Below are positions 42,601 through 50,962 of a stretch of 64,000 nt of DNA, in pieces (positions within the stretch are counted from its first letter, which is position 1; every line of letters begins with the position of its first letter). The notes under the pieces are model-generated. The model was given only the letters and a program-made list of their open reading frames with translations. It was not told the DNA's origin and searched no databases. Origin of the DNA: G963720515 sp963720515 (lineage in GTDB: Bacteria > Actinomycetota > Thermoleophilia > Gaiellales > Gaiellaceae); assembly GCA_963720515.1 (NCBI GenBank), contig OY970397.1, positions 1,550,001 to 1,614,000 on the forward strand, read 5' to 3'. The position numbers and the translations under genes were made by a program.

Positions 42601-43523
42601 TTCGTCGGCGCCGGCGTGTCGACGAGCTCGGCGATGTTCGGGTACGCCGCAGCGAGGGCCTGAATCCGCGCCTTGCCCTCGGTCGGATCCATGTAGTGGT
42701 CGAAGAAGTGGCTCTGGAAGGTCGCCGCGAACGGGGGAAGGTCGGCGCCGTTCCAGACGTTCACGGGCGCTTCGACCGGGTCGACGCCCGGCGTGGAGGT
42801 GGCGATCCGGACGAACGCGGGGGGCGGAGCCGAGGATCCGAGCCCCGAGATCCGGAGCGTGATCCGGTGGTTCAGGTAGACGTCGGGGGTCGGGTCGGGG
42901 TCGATGTTGCGGCTCATCGTTGACGCCGCGCCGTACACCCCGCCGTCCGGCTTCCACGACAGCGCGAGCGTCGGGCCGGACGTGCCGATCCCGTTCGTCG
43001 CCGCGTCGAAGGCCTCGACGGAGAGGAAGCGTCCCGCGTAGCTCTCGTAGTAGTCGACGCGCTGGACCGTGACCTCGGTCGCGGCAGCGAGCGAGCGGAG
43101 GCCCGCCTTGCCCGAGGCCGAGGAGGACGTCCCGAACTGCGCGGCTTCGGCCGCGCGGTTGGCGGCGTCGATCGCGTCCTGGCGCTCGGCCATGCGCGCG
43201 CGCCACGTGTTCTCGTCCTCGAGCGTCGCGCCCACGGTGTTCCCGCGGCCGACGATGTCGGCGAACTCGTCGTCCGTGCCGTAGACGAGCACGGTGAGCG
43301 TGCCGTCGTCGTTGTACCGGACGGTCTCGGCGAGGTCGAAGCCGGCGCCGACGAGGTCGTCGAGCGCGGCCCGGTTCGGGACCGTGACCTCGGCGAGCCG
43401 CTCGGATGGTGTCCCGTCCTCGTCGTTTGCGACCGCGCTTCCTGTGAGCGTCAGTGCCGCGAACGCGACTAGGGTCACGAAAAGCGCGAGCCTTCTTGGG
43501 CTCGCGGAAATCCTCTCCCGCAT
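39642..43523 (-). CDS. Giant secreted M14 zinc carboxypeptidase, multidomain (second)
   Basis: 1293 residues. Order: signal peptide (RLALFVTLVAFAALTLTGSA), prodomain-like region, a repeat-like module (about 350-412; FLNPGAANSPLSVAVAGK, STAAQVRDALNADPAAS), catalytic M14 domain with HAREW (about 471) in CEEHAREW, NVHSSGG (about 610) and catalytic Glu in YDFEVG (about 697). Two tandem beta-modules follow (about 713-780 and 786-861; VGATDVRVSS, AGATGIRVAS) before FMPNYTTEGQHEAMEF. The C-terminus holds chitobiase-like (IYYTLDGSTPTL), Ig-like and PxKF (STIPVKFTL) domains. Unlike the first M14 there is no PA domain. GGAGAGAGGGA precedes ATG 43523; a longer frame upstream has no homology. Confidence 0.9.
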   Translation of the reverse strand: MRERISASPRRLALFVTLVAFAALTLTGSAVANDEDGTPSERLAEVTVPNRAALDDLVGAGFDLAETVRYNDDGTLTVLVYGTDDEFADIVGRGNTVGATLEDENTWRARMAERQDAIDAANRAAEAAQFGTSSSASGKAGLRSLAAATEVTVQRVDYYESYAGRFLSVEAFDAATNGIGTSGPTLALSWKPDGGVYGAASTMSRNIDPDPTPDVYLNHRITLRISGLGSSAPPPAFVRIATSTPGVDPVEAPVNVWNGADLPPFAATFQSHFFDHYMDPTEGKARIQALAAAYPNIAELVDTPAPTNGYRRKAMGTFFKSSGTTDGAISGTPPAAATSQAVVFFSDAWDDNAIQAEFLNPGAANSPLSVAVAGKRITVNLATNGTGALASTAAQVRDALNADPAASGLVDAFTWAGNAGAGTVQPHALVNLSDFLNAPASVARAPFQIQALRIGKHRDGSKVGVFVYCEEHAREWVTPLVCLETANRLVANYGTDPLTTELVDNLDIFIIPTINPDGSHYSFYDTGGQRKNMTNYCPVTGTSGMPPTRSSWGVDNNRNFSVGSLFDGYFGASTNCTGETFAGPSELSEPENQSEISIPARFPNIKFSMNVHSSGGLFMWSPAAYTGNGRVALPYPNIGIEGYFWETAARVLDRIKQYRGNVIDPQTTGPVADVLYSAAGNSSDEMYYKFNLISYDFEVGNTRLATTANGVANTTLQGATAVGATDVRVSSLTNLVVGNTVAVDTGANLEIRKITALNPAAVNPAPNVTLNSALSKAHANGASFQMFSAEAGATGIRVASTAGLAVGSQIVIDSRHPSPQDVIAPVAETRTIATVTAAASPAPNVTFTEPLTFAHPAGIEVVGGTATMGSGFMPNYTTEGQHEAMEFANGNYGILERALAYSRDSEPPVADTIPLGPAASQTPIDVTFKWVNESSIIYYTLDGSTPTLASPSWQAQRPRAPGEFFTFDHTTTVKWFAVDVKGNTSAVRSARFAVETDAPTTQANLSPGAVGGYYRNPTVSLLADDDFDGGGAGIARTEYKLDGAADWTTYTAPFQVTGDGSHTLVFRSVDLAGNVEADQMVTFNVDATPPVITITTPLNNAQYLLNSAVNANFGCVDALAGLFTCVGTVANGGALDTTSVGFHNFTVSASDVAGNSTTKSVQYNVYWQFSGFLSPLGNRNSARAGSTIPVKFTLGGDRGMGILAPGYPTSVPTSCTAPSSRAAQAKKFKKARWAKGRKVRLLRPGTFSGLSFSPGNGQYHFNWTTEAEWSGTCRLLVVGFTDNTVYTAFFDFR

Positions 43524-43621
43524 AGTTCCCTCTCTCCTTCCCCTGGGTGGGCTGGGGCCGCGGGGATCAAACCACCTTTTTCGAGGTAGTACAAGCTTCC
43601 GCGAGATAGAGAGAAGGGAGC

Positions 43622-43662
43622 CGGAGCGGGCAGGTGAGCTTGGGAGATCCCTGCCCGCTCCG
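43622..43662. promoter_or_regulatory. 13-bp inverted repeat upstream of the second M14 gene
   Basis: CGGAGCGGGCAGG (43622-43634) and its exact complement (43650-43662) are separated by 15 bases, 100 bases upstream of the M14 start and about 160 bases past the stop of the transporter gene on the same strand. It could be the transporter's terminator or a leader structure or operator of the M14 gene. Confidence 0.5.
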
Positions 43663-43818
43663 TCCGACTGCGTTCTCCCGCTCCCTTGTGCCGCAGAGGG
43701 CACCGGGTGGAGTTCGCGGCCCCCATCAGGCCGCGATCCCCGAGAGGATGGAGCAGCCACCATGACAGCACCCGGGCGGCCCGGCTGCAATGGCTCGTGG
43801 AGCCAATTCAACGGTTCT

Positions 43819-44736
43819 CTACGCGGGCGGCGCGGCGGCGGACGCGGGCTCGCGCCGGCGCACGTAGCGGAGCGCGCCCGAGCCGAGCGCGACGCCGCCG
43901 AGGATGAACGCGAGCCCGAGGATCGCGTTCGCGTGGAGCGACTCGTCGAGGATCGTGACGCCGTAGATCACCGCGAAGAGCGGGATCAGGTACGTGACGA
44001 GCGAGGCGCGCGACGAGCCGTAGCCCTGCAGCAGCTTGTAGTAGAGGATCAGGGCGAACGCGGTCCCGACGATGCCGAGCATCGCGACGCACGCGAGCGC
44101 CTTCGCGCTCGGCATCTCCGATGGGAGCTGGAAGAGCGCGATCGGCGCGAGCATGAGCGCGCCCCAGAGCGACGAGCCCGCGACGACGACGATCGGCGAG
44201 GTCGAGGCGAAGCGGCCCTGCGCGTAGAGGTTCGCGAACGCGTAGCAGAGCGCCGCGCCGACGACGGCGAGCGTCCCGACGACGGCCCACCAGCCTCCCT
44301 CGGGCTGGAGGCCCACGAGGATGCCGACCCCGACGAAGCCGAGGACGATCCCGACGAGCCGGAGGCCTGTAACCCGTTCGCTGTGGCGAAGCTTGATCGC
44401 GAGCACCGCGACGAAGATCGGCACGGGTGCGTTCGCGATCGCCGCGACGGACGAGGTCACGTGCGTCTCGCCCCAGGCGATGAGCGTGAAGGGGAGCGCC
44501 GAGTTGATGAGCCCGATGAGGACGAGCCCCCAGCCGCCACGGCGGATCTCGCTGACGGTCTCGGCGCCTCCGCGCTGGATCACGATGAGCGGGAAGAGCA
44601 CCGCGGCCGCGAGGACGAGGCGGAGCGCCATCATCGGCACGGGGTCGATCTCTCGCACCGCGACCTTGATGAACATGTAGGACGCGCCCCAGATCGCGGC
44701 CGTCAGGACCAGCAGAAAGAGGTAGCGGCGGCCCAC
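43819..44736 (-). CDS. EamA/DMT-superfamily transporter
   Basis: 305-residue inner-membrane protein with about ten hydrophobic segments and two EamA repeats. It begins GRRYLFLLVLTAAIWGASYM, typical of the family (WGASYMFIKVAV), and the second repeat contains SLVTYLIPLFAVIYGVTILD. Substrate is unknown; amino acid or metabolite export is common. It is divergent from purL, marking the right edge of the accessory region. Confidence 0.92.
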   Translation of the reverse strand: MGRRYLFLLVLTAAIWGASYMFIKVAVREIDPVPMMALRLVLAAAVLFPLIVIQRGGAETVSEIRRGGWGLVLIGLINSALPFTLIAWGETHVTSSVAAIANAPVPIFVAVLAIKLRHSERVTGLRLVGIVLGFVGVGILVGLQPEGGWWAVVGTLAVVGAALCYAFANLYAQGRFASTSPIVVVAGSSLWGALMLAPIALFQLPSEMPSAKALACVAMLGIVGTAFALILYYKLLQGYGSSRASLVTYLIPLFAVIYGVTILDESLHANAILGLAFILGGVALGSGALRYVRRREPASAAAPPA

Positions 44737-44790
44737 ACCGCGAGGCTACCCATCGGCCCCGCATCCGCGCAGCCAGCTACCCTTGCGTTC

Positions 44791-46891
44791 TTGAGCCCGG
44801 TCGCGGAGACACCGCTCCACCGTGCGCTCGGCCTGACGGACGACGAGTACGACCGCATCCATGCGTTGCTGGAGCGTCGTCCCAACGACTTCGAGCTCGC
44901 GGTGTTCTCCCTGCTCTGGTCGGAGCACTGCGGCTACAAGCATTCGGCGCTCCTCCTCAAGCGCTTCCCCGTCGAGGGCCCGGCCGTGCTCCAGGGGCCC
45001 GGGGAGAACGCGGGCGTCGTGGACGTCGGCGAGGGCGAGGCGGTCGCGTTCAAGGTGGAGAGCCACAACCATCCCTCCGCCGTCGAGCCGTTCCAGGGCG
45101 CGGCGACCGGGGTCGGCGGGATCCTGCGCGACATCATCGCCATGGGCGCGCGGCCGGTCGCGATCCTCGACGGGCTCCGCTTCGGCGCGCCGGACTTCGC
45201 CTTCTCGCGCGCCGTCGGCGGCATCGGCCACTACGGCAACTGCGTCGGGATCCCGACGGTCGGCGGCGAGGCCGTGTTCGAGGACGCCTACGCGGACAAC
45301 CCGCTCGTGAACGCGATGTGCGTCGGCGTCCTCCCGGCCGAGAGGGTCACGCGCGCGCGCGCGAGCGGGACCGGCAACCTGATCGTCCTCTACGGCGCGA
45401 CCACGGGCCGCGACGGGATCGGCGGCGCAAGCGTCCTCGCAAGCCAGGAGCTCTCGGACGCGGACGAGGACAAGCGCCCGACGGTGCAGATCGGCGACCC
45501 GTTCACCGGCAAGAAGCTGATCGAGGCGAGCCTCGAGCTCGTCGAGCGCGGCCTCGTCGAGTCGCTCCAGGATCTCGGCGCGGCCGGCCTCGCCTCGTCG
45601 CTCGCCGAGATGGCGGGCCAGGCGGCGCCGGCGTGGACGTCCACCTCGACCGCGTGCCGCTCCGCGAGCCGGACATGCCGCCGGCCGAGATCATGATCTC
45701 CGAGAGCCAGGAGCGGATGGTCGCCGTCGTCCGGCCCGAGCAGCTCGCAAAGGTCGAGGAAGTCTGCCGCCGCTGGGAGCTCGCCTGCACCCCGATCGGC
45801 GAGGTGACCGACACCGGGGAGCTGCGGGCGTTCGTGGACGACGAGGCGGTCGGGGAGATCCCCGCCCGGTTCCTCACGGACGAGGCGCCGCGCTACCGGG
45901 TCGAGACGCAGGCGCGCACGCTCGCCGCGCCGGTCTCCTACTCGCCCACGCCCGCGCGCGGGGAGGATCTGCTCGCGCTGCTCGGCTCTCCGAACATCCG
46001 CAGCCGCCGCCGCGTCTTCGAGCGATACGACCAGCTGGTCGGCTCGCGCACCGTTCGTCGCCCGGGCCTCGACGCTGCCGTCATCCGCTTGCGTCCCTCC
46101 ATGCGCGGCATCGCGATCTCGCTCGACGGCTCCGGCCGCGTCGCGTCGCTCGACCCGCGCACGGGCGGCCTGCGCGCCGTCTTCGAGTCGGCGCTGAACG
46201 TCGCGTGCGCCGGCGGCGCGCCCCTCGCGATCACGAACTGCCTCAACTTCGGGAACCCGGAGAAGCCGGAGGTCGCCTGGGAGCTCGTCGAGGCGATCGA
46301 GGGCATGTCCGAGGCCTGCGAGGCGCTCGGCATCCCCGTCGTCTCGGGCAACGTCTCGCTCTACAACGAGACCGACGGCCGCTCGATCCACCCCACGCCG
46401 GTGGTCGGCTGCGTCGGGCTCGTCGCCGACGTGCGGCAGATCCCCGGCGCGTGGCAGGCGGGCGACCTCGTCCTCCTCGCCGGCGACCCGAAGGTCGCGC
46501 TCGACGGCTCGGAGTACCAGGCCCGGTCCTCGGGGACGGGGCGGAGGGCCGGCCGCCGCGGCCGCACCCGAGCGCCGAGGCCGCGCTCGTCCGCTTCGTC
46601 GCCGAGTCCGCGCCGCTCCTTACGAGCGCGCACGACGTCTCCGACGGCGGCCTCGCGGTCGCAGTCGCGGAGCTGGCGCTCTGGTCGGGCATCGGCGCCG
46701 AAATCGAGCTCGCCGACGACGTGCTCGCCTGGTTCGGCGAGAGCGGCGGGCGCGCCGTGATCACGTGCCGCCCGGACGACCGCGAGCGCCTCGAGGGCAT
46801 GCCGCTCCGCGAGCTCGGCGTCGTCGGCGGCGACTCGGTTCTCGGATTGGGGCTGGACGCCCTCCGCTCCGCGTACGAGGATGGTCGCTAG
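44791..46891 (+). CDS. purL: FGAM synthase large subunit PurL (two frameshifts)
   Basis: ATP-dependent synthase, fourth step of purine synthesis, partner of PurS and PurQ. TTG 44791 starts MSPVAETPLHRALGLTDDEY; FSLLWSEHCGYKHSALLLKR, FKVESHNHPSAVEPFQGAAT and VGGIGHYGNCVGIPTVGGEA are diagnostic. The frame breaks at 45622 (AEMAGQ should continue GGAGVDVHLDRVP) and at 46526 (SEYQAR should continue VLGDGAEGRPPRP); each needs one G restored. Repaired, it has about 700 residues, normal for the small PurL. As the gene is required for de novo synthesis, errors are likelier than mutation. It abuts purF. Confidence 0.93.
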
Positions 46892-48277
46892 ATGTGCGGC
46901 GTCCTCGGGATCCGGGCTCCAGAGCGAGACGTCGCCCGTCTCGCGTACTTCGGGCTCTTCGCCCTCCAGCACCGTGGGCAGGAGTCGGCGGGCATCGCGG
47001 TCTGGGACGGCGACCGCATCACGGCCCTCCGCGACATGGGACTCATCTCCCAGGTCTTCTCGGAGGAGAAGCTCCAGGGTCTTCAGGGCACGACGGCGAT
47101 CGCGCACTGCCGCTACTCGACGACCGGCGCGGTCCACTGGCAGAACGCGCAGCCGCTCGTGCAGCACGGGACGGCGCGCACGGTCGCGCTCGGCCACAAC
47201 GGCAACCTCGTGAACTCCTCGGCCCTCCGCGAGGACCTGGCCGCCGAGGGCGTGAAGCTCAGGACGACGTCGGACACCGAGGTCATCGCCGCGCTCATCG
47301 CGAACGACGAGCGTCCGCTCGAGCAGGCGGTCGCCGCGGCGATGGCGCGCCTCGAGGGCGCGTACACGATCGTGCTCCTCGCCGAGGGCAAGCTCGTCGG
47401 GTTCCGCGACGCCGAAGGATTCCGGCCGCTGGTCATCGGCTCCCTCGACGGCGACTACGTCCTCGCGTCCGAGTCCTGCGCGCTCGACCTGCTCGGCGCC
47501 GACTTCGTCCGCGAGGTGAACCCGGGCGAGATCGTGATCGTGGACGAGGACGGCCTGCACGCCGCGCAGGGCATCCCGGCGAACGAGGGCGGCGCGCTCT
47601 GCATCTTCGAGTTCATCTACTTCGCCCGGCCCGACACGAAGCTCCGCGGCGTGGAGCTGCACGGCGCGCGCGTCCGGATGGGCGAGCGGCTCGCGGAGGA
47701 GGCACCCGCCGAGGCGGACATGGTCGTGCCGGTCCCGGACTCCGGCACGCCGGCCGCGATCGGCTTCGCGCGCGCGAGCGGGATCCCGTTCGACGAGGGC
47801 CTGATCAAGAACCGCTACGTCGGGCGCACGTTCATCCAGCCCGATCAGGCGCTGCGGGACCAGGGCATCCGCACGAAGTTCAACCCGCTGGCCGACGTCG
47901 CGGGCAAGCGCCTCGTGGTCGTGGACGACTCGATCGTGCGCGGCTCGACCATGCGGAAGATCGTCGCGATGCTCTTCGAAGAGGGCGCCGAGGAGGTCCA
48001 CGTCCGCGTGTCCTCGCCGCCGGTCGTCTCCCCGTGCTTCTACGGGATCGACATGGCGACCGAGGAGCAGCTCATCGCCTCGAACCGCACGGTGGAGGAG
48101 GTGCGCGTCGCGATCGGCGCGACCTCGCTCGCCTACCTCTCGCTCGACGGGCTCCAGGGGGCGACGCGCCGGCCGGAGAACACGTTCTGCCGCGCGTGCC
48201 TGACGCGCCGGTACCCGACCCAGGTGCCGGACGACCTCGCGCTCGCCAAGGAGCGCTTCGAGCACACGCGCGCGTAG
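46892..48277 (+). CDS. purF: Amidophosphoribosyltransferase PurF
   Basis: Committed step of purine synthesis, 461 residues. The N-terminal glutaminase starts MCGVLGI with the nucleophile Cys directly after Met, so no propeptide. FALQHRGQESAGIAVWDG, AHCRYSTTG and LGHNGNLVN complete that domain. The PRPP loop VVVDDSIVRGST lies near 343-354. Cysteines in SPCFYGIDMA and FCRACLTRRYP suggest the Fe-S cluster of the Bacillus-type enzyme. It starts at ATG 46892 immediately after the purL stop. Confidence 0.96.
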   Translation: MCGVLGIRAPERDVARLAYFGLFALQHRGQESAGIAVWDGDRITALRDMGLISQVFSEEKLQGLQGTTAIAHCRYSTTGAVHWQNAQPLVQHGTARTVALGHNGNLVNSSALREDLAAEGVKLRTTSDTEVIAALIANDERPLEQAVAAAMARLEGAYTIVLLAEGKLVGFRDAEGFRPLVIGSLDGDYVLASESCALDLLGADFVREVNPGEIVIVDEDGLHAAQGIPANEGGALCIFEFIYFARPDTKLRGVELHGARVRMGERLAEEAPAEADMVVPVPDSGTPAAIGFARASGIPFDEGLIKNRYVGRTFIQPDQALRDQGIRTKFNPLADVAGKRLVVVDDSIVRGSTMRKIVAMLFEEGAEEVHVRVSSPPVVSPCFYGIDMATEEQLIASNRTVEEVRVAIGATSLAYLSLDGLQGATRRPENTFCRACLTRRYPTQVPDDLALAKERFEHTRA

Positions 48278-48286
48278 GCTCTCCGC

Positions 48287-49048
48287 GTGTTCACCGTCTC
48301 GCGCTTCGACGTCGCGCCCGTCAAGGGCCTGGCGCTGAACCACCCGGATTCGGTGGTCGTGACGCCGACCGGCGTCCCCGAGAACCGCCGCTTCTTCCTC
48401 GTCGAGGAGGACGGCAGGCTCCTGAACGGGACGAAGGACAGCCCGCTCTTCCTCGTGCGCTCGCAGACCGATCCCGAGGGCACGCGGCTCGCGCTGACCT
48501 TCCCGGGCGACCGCGTCATCGACGAGGAGGTCGAGCTCGGCGATCCGGTCGTGACGGCGTTCTGGGACCGGCCCGTCCGCGGGCGCATGGTGATCGGGCC
48601 GTGGGCGGACGCGCTGTCGGATCTCGTGGGGCGCAACGTGCGGCTGCGGCGCGCCGACGACCCCGGCGGCGGCTTCGACGACTCGGCCGTGTCGCTCCTC
48701 TCGGACGCCTCGGTCGCGAAGCTCGCGAAGCAGTCGGGCGAGGAGGCCGTGGACGGCCGCCGCTTCCGCATGCTCGTCCACGTCGCGGGCACGAAGCCGC
48801 ACCAGGAGGACGAGTGGATCGGCCGCGAGGTCGCGATCGGCGAGACGGTCGTCCGGGTCACCAAGCACGACTCCCGCTGCCGGATGACGACGCGCAACCC
48901 GGACACGGGCGTCAAGGACTTCGACACGCTGAAGCAGATCCGCGCCTACCGCGGCCTGCGCGACGGGAAGAACATCGACTTCGGCGTCTACGCCGACGTC
49001 GTCACGCCCGGGACGATCCGGGTCGGCGATCCCGTCGAGCCGCGCTAG
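48287..49048 (+). CDS. MOSC-domain protein
   Basis: 253 residues: an N-terminal MOSC_N beta-barrel (FTVSRFDVAPVKGLALNHPD) and a C-terminal MOSC domain with the conserved cysteine in DSRCRMTTRNPDTG (about residue 198). MOSC proteins bind molybdenum cofactor or move sulfur; mARC-type reductases share this layout. GTG 48287 lies 9 bases after purF, so it is likely co-transcribed with the purine genes though no pathway link is known. No membrane segment. Confidence 0.85.
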   Translation: MFTVSRFDVAPVKGLALNHPDSVVVTPTGVPENRRFFLVEEDGRLLNGTKDSPLFLVRSQTDPEGTRLALTFPGDRVIDEEVELGDPVVTAFWDRPVRGRMVIGPWADALSDLVGRNVRLRRADDPGGGFDDSAVSLLSDASVAKLAKQSGEEAVDGRRFRMLVHVAGTKPHQEDEWIGREVAIGETVVRVTKHDSRCRMTTRNPDTGVKDFDTLKQIRAYRGLRDGKNIDFGVYADVVTPGTIRVGDPVEPR

Positions 49049-49160
49049 CCGCCCTGCGCCTGTCGCCGCTTCGAGCCCCGTCCTACAGCTGGGCCCGCGT
49101 CTTATAGACGCGCGCGCGGCCCCACCCGGGAGGGGGAAGACCACCCCTTACCCGCTGCTG

Positions 49161-49216
49161 ACGCTACCGGCGAAAGGCGCGCGTGTCTGTGGCGGGTCCG
49201 CGCCGATTCGGTGCGA
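49161..49216 (+). repeat. Dispersed intergenic element, copy D (short form)
   Basis: Reads ACGCTACCGGCGAAAGG, CGCGCGTGTCTGT, GGCGGGTCCGCGCCG, ATTCGGTGCG. The inverted repeat is GCGG-GT-CCGC, paired like copy A but with a changed base pair. It lies between the convergent MOSC and aminotransferase genes, where no promoter is needed. Confidence 0.75.
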
Positions 49217-49235
49217 CCTGTGCCGATTTTCCGCG

Positions 49236-50603
49236 TCAGGTGGAGGGCGACTCGACGAAGCGCTCCCAGGCCTCGTCGAGGAGCTGCCGCACGACGCCGA
49301 CGTACTCGTCGAGCTCGGCCTTGCCCGCGACGAGCGGCGGCGAGAACTGCACGGCCGTCTCGGCCCGGTCGTCCACGCGCAGGTAGACGCCGAGCTCCCG
49401 CGCGCGCGGGACGAAGAACTGCTTGATGAGGACGTCGCGCTCGGCCGGCGGGAACGTCTCCTTCGTTGCCTTGTCCTTTACGAGCTCGAGCGAGTAGAAG
49501 AACCCGTCGCCGCGGAGGTCACCGACCATCGGATGCTCATCCATGAGCGCCTGGAACGTCCCGCGGAACTCGTCGGTCAGCCCCTGCACGTGGCCGATCA
49601 GGTTGTCGCGCTCGAAGATCGCGAGGTTCGCGAGGGCGATCGCGCACGAGACGGGATGGCCGCCGAACGTGATCCCGTGCGTGAACATCGAGGTCGGCTC
49701 GGCGAAGAACGGCTCGGTCACCTTGGTCGAGGCGACGAGCGCGCCGAGCGGCGCGTACGCGGAGGTCAGCCCCTTGGCGAGGGTCATCATGTCCGGCTCG
49801 ATCCCGTAGCGGGTCGTCCCGAACCAGTCGCCGACACGGCCGAACCCGCAGATCACCTCGTCGGCCACGAGCAGGACGCCGTGCTCGTCGCAGATCTCGC
49901 GGACGCGCTCGAAGTAGCCGGGCGGCGGCGTGATCGAGCCGCCCGAGTTCTGCACCGGCTCGAGGATGACCGCCGCGACCGTGAGCGGGTCTTCGTTCCG
50001 GATGATCCCGTCGATCTCGTCGGCGCACTGGAGCGTGCAGGCCGAGGACTCCGCGCAGTACGGGCAGCGGTAGCGGTACGGCATCGGGGCACGGAGGCAG
50101 CCGGGGAGCAGCGGCTCGAACTGCGCGCGTAGCGCCGGGCTGCCGTTGATCGAGATCGCGCCCATGGTCGTCCCGTGGTAGGCGCTGCGGCGGGTGATGA
50201 ACTTGAAGCGCGTCGGCTCGCCGCGCAGCCGGTGGTACTGGCGCGCGACCTTGAGCGCGGACTCGACCGCCTCGGAGCCGCCGGACACGAGGAAGACGCG
50301 GCCGACGTCGATCGGCACGAGCTCGGAGATCTTCTCCGTCAGCTCGATCGCGGGCTCGGTCGCGAAGCCGACCCAGTTCGTGAAGAACGGGAGCTTCTCG
50401 AGCTGCGCGCGGGCGGCCTCGGCGATCTCGGGGTACGGCCCGTAGCCGATGTTCACGCAGTAGAGGGCGGCGAGCGCGTCGAGATAGCGCTTGCCGTCGG
50501 TGTCCCAGAAGTAGCAGCCTTCGCCACGCTCGACGACGATCGGGGCCGCCGCCGCGGGCGTGAAATGGCGCCAGAGCCGGTCGGTTGCGGGGGTCGCGGA
50601 CAC
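49236..50603 (-). CDS. Class-III aminotransferase (second, intact)
   Basis: 455-residue PLP enzyme, paralogue of the operon copy at 2370. GSEAVESALKVARQYHRLRG, TRRSAYHGTTMGAISINGSP, ADEVICGFGRVGDWFG and the PLP lysine in LAKGLTSAYAPLGA are intact. It differs by a cysteine-rich insert near residues 178-200 (YRCPYCAESSACTLQCADEI) that the first copy lacks; four closely spaced cysteines might bind a metal. Substrate is probably a terminal amine (putrescine, GABA, beta-alanine). It is convergent to the MOSC gene and followed by element D. Confidence 0.9.
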   Translation of the reverse strand: MSATPATDRLWRHFTPAAAAPIVVERGEGCYFWDTDGKRYLDALAALYCVNIGYGPYPEIAEAARAQLEKLPFFTNWVGFATEPAIELTEKISELVPIDVGRVFLVSGGSEAVESALKVARQYHRLRGEPTRFKFITRRSAYHGTTMGAISINGSPALRAQFEPLLPGCLRAPMPYRYRCPYCAESSACTLQCADEIDGIIRNEDPLTVAAVILEPVQNSGGSITPPPGYFERVREICDEHGVLLVADEVICGFGRVGDWFGTTRYGIEPDMMTLAKGLTSAYAPLGALVASTKVTEPFFAEPTSMFTHGITFGGHPVSCAIALANLAIFERDNLIGHVQGLTDEFRGTFQALMDEHPMVGDLRGDGFFYSLELVKDKATKETFPPAERDVLIKQFFVPRARELGVYLRVDDRAETAVQFSPPLVAGKAELDEYVGVVRQLLDEAWERFVESPST

Positions 50604-50649
50604 GCGAGCGCACTCTAACGCCGAGCGCGCCCGCGGTCCCGCGAAGGAG

Positions 50650-50910
50650 CTAGCTCTCCGTGACGTTCCGCATCTTCGCGAAGCCGCGCGAGAGGAGGTA
50701 CGCGGCCGTCGCGACGGTGGAGAACGTGAGCCAGTCCCCGCCCGTGAGGCTGTCGGACGCGAGGACGGCGATCCCGACGATGGCGACGGCGAGCACGTAG
50801 ACGATCAGCTCGGCGTTCGGCGGCGAGACCGGCATCCCGGCGCCGTAGTACCCGGGAGTGGGCGGCGGCGGAGGCGGCGAAGCGGCTGGTGGTGGTGTGG
50901 AAGTGGACAT
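50650..50910 (-). CDS. Small proline-rich membrane protein
   Basis: 86 residues. The N-terminus is Pro/Ser/Thr-rich (MSTSTPPPAASPPPPPPTPG), followed by one clear membrane segment (AELIVYVLAVAIVGIAVLAS) and a second weaker one (WLTFSTVATAAYLLSRG). Function unknown. ATG 50910. It is divergent from purM. Confidence 0.7.
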   Translation of the reverse strand: MSTSTPPPAASPPPPPPTPGYYGAGMPVSPPNAELIVYVLAVAIVGIAVLASDSLTGGDWLTFSTVATAAYLLSRGFAKMRNVTES

Positions 50911-50962
50911 GGCTCCCGGGTTCGCCCGGCGTGCGGCGATCCCTTCCCGGCGCGCGGATACG

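Noticed and set aside
25122..43523. Accessory region as a prophage or integrative element
   Set aside because: No integrase, phage structural, replication, conjugation or transposase gene, and no tRNA or attachment repeats were seen; phage-like modules occur only inside the peptidases.
49236..50603. Second aminotransferase as part of the purine pathway
   Set aside because: It is on the opposite strand between MOSC and purM, and class-III transaminases have no role in IMP synthesis; position only.
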